A stretch of DNA of 15,614 nucleotides, taken from the NCBI GenBank assembly GCA_005885565.1, contig VAXK01000013.1, positions 1 through 15,614 of the forward strand, in the 5' to 3' direction. The translations under genes were made by a program, and so were the position numbers. The stretch comes from Actinomycetota bacterium. Its GTDB lineage: Bacteria; Actinomycetota; Thermoleophilia; Gaiellales; Gaiellaceae. The notes beneath the pieces were generated by a model. It searched no databases. It saw nothing but the letters and a program-made list of their open reading frames with translations, and was not told where the DNA came from. This document shows positions 14,181-15,614 of the stretch, piece after piece (position 1 is the first letter of the stretch; the number at the start of each line of letters is the position of its first letter).

Positions 14181-15147
14181 GCTTCACGGTAACGCGGCTC
14201 TCAGTTGGCGCGGGCGTCGCGAGCTTGCGCGTCGTGTGGTCGTTGAGGGGTGGACGCTGACCGCGGCTGCAGCGGCCGCCGGTGTTAGCGTGCGCTGCGC
14301 GCGCAAGTGGGTTGGTCGTTATCGGCTCGCCGGCGACCAGGGCCTGGCCGATCGTTCGTCGGCGCCGCGGCGGGTCGCGAATCGCACCGAGGCGGCGCGG
14401 ATCGAGGCGATCACCAAGCTGCGGCGGCTGCGTTTCACCGCGGCCGAGATCGCCGAGACGCTCGCGATGCCGCTCTCCACCGTGTCCGGGATCTTGACCC
14501 GCAGCGGCCTGGGGCGCCTCGCCCGGGTCGGGCTCGAGCAGCCAGTCCGCTACGAACGCTCGCGGCCGGGCGAGCTCCTGCACATCGATGTCAAGAAGCT
14601 CGGTCGGATCGAACGCGGCGCCGGCAAGCGCTGGCGCGACGGCACCCGGCAGCACTACACCGGCAGCTACACCGACGCTGCGGGACGCGTTCGCCGGAAG
14701 GCGGGTTGGGAGTACGTCCACATCGCCGTCGACGACCACAGCCGCCTCGCCTACGCCGAAGTCCTCGCCGACGAGAAAGCCGTCACCGCCGTCGGCTTCC
14801 TCCGCCGCGCCGTCGCCTTCTACCGCCGCCACGGCATCGAGGTCGAGCGCGTCCTCACCGACAACGGCTCCGCCTACCGCGCCACCATTCACGCGCTCGC
14901 CTGCCGCGCGCTCGGCATCCACCACCTCCGCAGCCGCCCCTACCGGCCGCAAACGAACGGCAAAGCCGAACGCTTCATCCGCACCCTGCTCAACGGCTGG
15001 GCCTACGGCGCGATCTACCGCTCAAGCAACGAACGCACCGCCGCCCTTGACGGCTGGCTCTGGTACTACAACCATCGACGCCGACACTCAGCACTCGGCC
15101 ACCAACCCCCGATCAGCAGAACCAACCTGCTTGGGTCCTACAGCTAG
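14176..15147 (+). CDS. IS481-family DDE transposase
   Basis: 323 residues from ATG 14176. An N-terminal helix-turn-helix region (about 14-60, WTLTAAAAAAGVSVRCARKW) and a second one (about 86-112, TAAEIAETLAMPLSTVSGIL) bind the ends. The RNase H-like core has Asp138 in HIDVKKLG, Asp229 in LTDNGSAY and Glu265 in NGKAERFIRT; the last two are 35 residues apart, the family's DD(35)E spacing. The C-terminal YNHRRRHSALGHQPP at about 297-312 is typical. The last ten residues are encoded by the right inverted repeat, and the TAG stop (15145-15147) lies outside the element in the CTAG target copy. It cuts and joins the element's ends. The frame is full length, so it is likely functional, with translation probably limited by the hairpin around its start. 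Confidence 0.93.
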   Translation: MKLHGNAALSWRGRRELARRVVVEGWTLTAAAAAAGVSVRCARKWVGRYRLAGDQGLADRSSAPRRVANRTEAARIEAITKLRRLRFTAAEIAETLAMPLSTVSGILTRSGLGRLARVGLEQPVRYERSRPGELLHIDVKKLGRIERGAGKRWRDGTRQHYTGSYTDAAGRVRRKAGWEYVHIAVDDHSRLAYAEVLADEKAVTAVGFLRRAVAFYRRHGIEVERVLTDNGSAYRATIHALACRALGIHHLRSRPYRPQTNGKAERFIRTLLNGWAYGAIYRSSNERTAALDGWLWYYNHRRRHSALGHQPPISRTNLLGSYS

Positions 15148-15148
15148 G
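15143..15148 (+). repeat. Right target-site copy, GCTAGG
   Basis: This follows the right end CTACA of the element and differs from the left copy only in the first base. It contains the transposase stop codon TAG (15145-15147). Confidence 0.6.
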
Positions 15149-15614
15149 CGTCGTTCCGGGACGGCGCCTCCGGCACGTGGGCCGGGCCCGTCGACGTCGG
15201 CTCCGGCACCGATCCCCGCGTGACGCTCGACGCGGCCGGGGACGCCGTCGCGGTCTGGGCCGACGACGGGGCGGTCCGGTCGTCGACCCGGCCGGCGGCG
15301 ACGAGGACCTGGTCTGCGCCGGTCGACCTCGGGCCCGGAGCCGAGCCCGCCGTGGCCGTCGATCCCGCCGGCGACGCGGCCGTCGTCCGGATCAGCGCGG
15401 GTGCGGTGCAGACGTCGTTCCGCGCCGCCTCGTCGGGAACGTGGTCGGCGCCGGTCGATCTCGGGCCCGGCTCGGAGCCGCAGGTCGCTCTCGGCCGCAC
15501 CGGCAACGCCGCGGCGGTCTGGGCCGACGGAACGCTGCGGGCGGCCCTGCGGCCGGTCGCGTCGGCAACGTGGCTCCCGGCGGCAACGCGCTCGCGGTCT
15601 GGATACGCGGCGGG
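15148..15614 (+). pseudogene. Secreted repeat protein, 3' fragment after the insertion, with a second frame break
   Basis: This is the same reading frame as 13408-14091 if one target copy and the element are removed. It reads ASFRDGASGTWAGPVDVGSG, then repeats with cores VTLDAAGDAVAVWADD, VAVDPAGDAAVVRISA and VALGRTGNAAAVWADG, each followed by a strand pair such as VQTSFRAASSGTWSAPVDLG. After RPVASATW at 15571-15573 the frame loses the repeat pattern, while the frame starting GTG 15570 reads VAPGGNALAVWIRGG to the window edge. About 13-15 residues (the SAPVDLG-type strand) seem deleted there with a frame change. Whether this is a natural deletion or an assembly error cannot be told. It has no own start signal and the gene runs off the right edge. 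Confidence 0.7.

Larger units (their letters stand above)
14093..15142 (+). mobile_element. IS481-family insertion sequence, about 1050 bp, apparently complete
   Basis: The ends are 24-base imperfect inverted repeats, 14093-14116 and 15119-15142, both starting TGTAG and ending GTTGGTTC from the outside inward, with 19 of 24 positions identical. Size, TGT ends, CTAG-containing target copies and a single DDE transposase gene match the IS481 family. The element splits a secreted repeat protein gene. Its transposase frame is intact, so it may still be active. Base composition is close to that of the neighbours, suggesting a source in a similar GC-rich host. Confidence 0.85.

Overview
The window is very GC-rich DNA with third codon positions almost always G or C, GTG starts, several genes that appear to lack a Shine-Dalgarno leader, and monoderm-style gene content. 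This fits a soil-type Actinomycetota genome, most likely class Thermoleophilia (Gaiellales/Solirubrobacterales relatives). That placement is an inference from composition and protein style, not a computed result. No rRNA, tRNA, CRISPR array or phage module was recognised.

Layout from left to right. (1) 1-1262 (-): 5' part of a secreted Asp-box (sialidase-like) beta-propeller gene that runs off the left edge and carries a frame break near base 302. (2) 1402-3754 (+): threonine aldolase overlapped by a beta-lactamase-fold serine hydrolase. (3) 3755-4011: a convergent intergenic stretch rich in hairpins. (4) 4012-7557 (-): ABC exporter operon, with a MacB/LolD-type ATPase, a two-FtsX-domain permease coupled by a GTGA overlap, and a small two-helix membrane protein. 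A response-regulator-like direct repeat lies upstream. (5) 7609-8649 (-): Ca2+/H+ antiporter. (6) 8756-9166 (+): a nine-cysteine protein of unknown function, probably leaderless. (7) 9167-9352 (-): an apparent decayed gene remnant. (8) 9361-11351 (-): endonuclease IV and an MFS transporter, coupled by GTGA. (9) 11376-12632 (+): glutamyl-tRNA synthetase lacking the usual cysteine/zinc module, divergent from endonuclease IV across 24 bases. (10) 12613-13375 (-): a two-helix membrane protein of unknown function and a 53-residue basic protein that overlaps the end of gltX. (11) 13408-15614 (+): a secreted repeat protein split by an IS481-family insertion sequence (14093-15142), with a second frame break near 15570.

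Housekeeping genes (gltX, nfo, ltaE, cax) are intact, with catalytic residues in place. The two secreted propeller-type genes and one small gene remnant show decay. The most interesting signals are in the insertion sequence. It sits in a CTAG target that reads as an in-frame amber codon in the host gene, where sister repeats have Gln or Arg codons. The right-hand target copy supplies the transposase stop codon. A near-perfect 17-bp inverted repeat could lock the transposase ribosome site and start codon into a hairpin on read-through transcripts.
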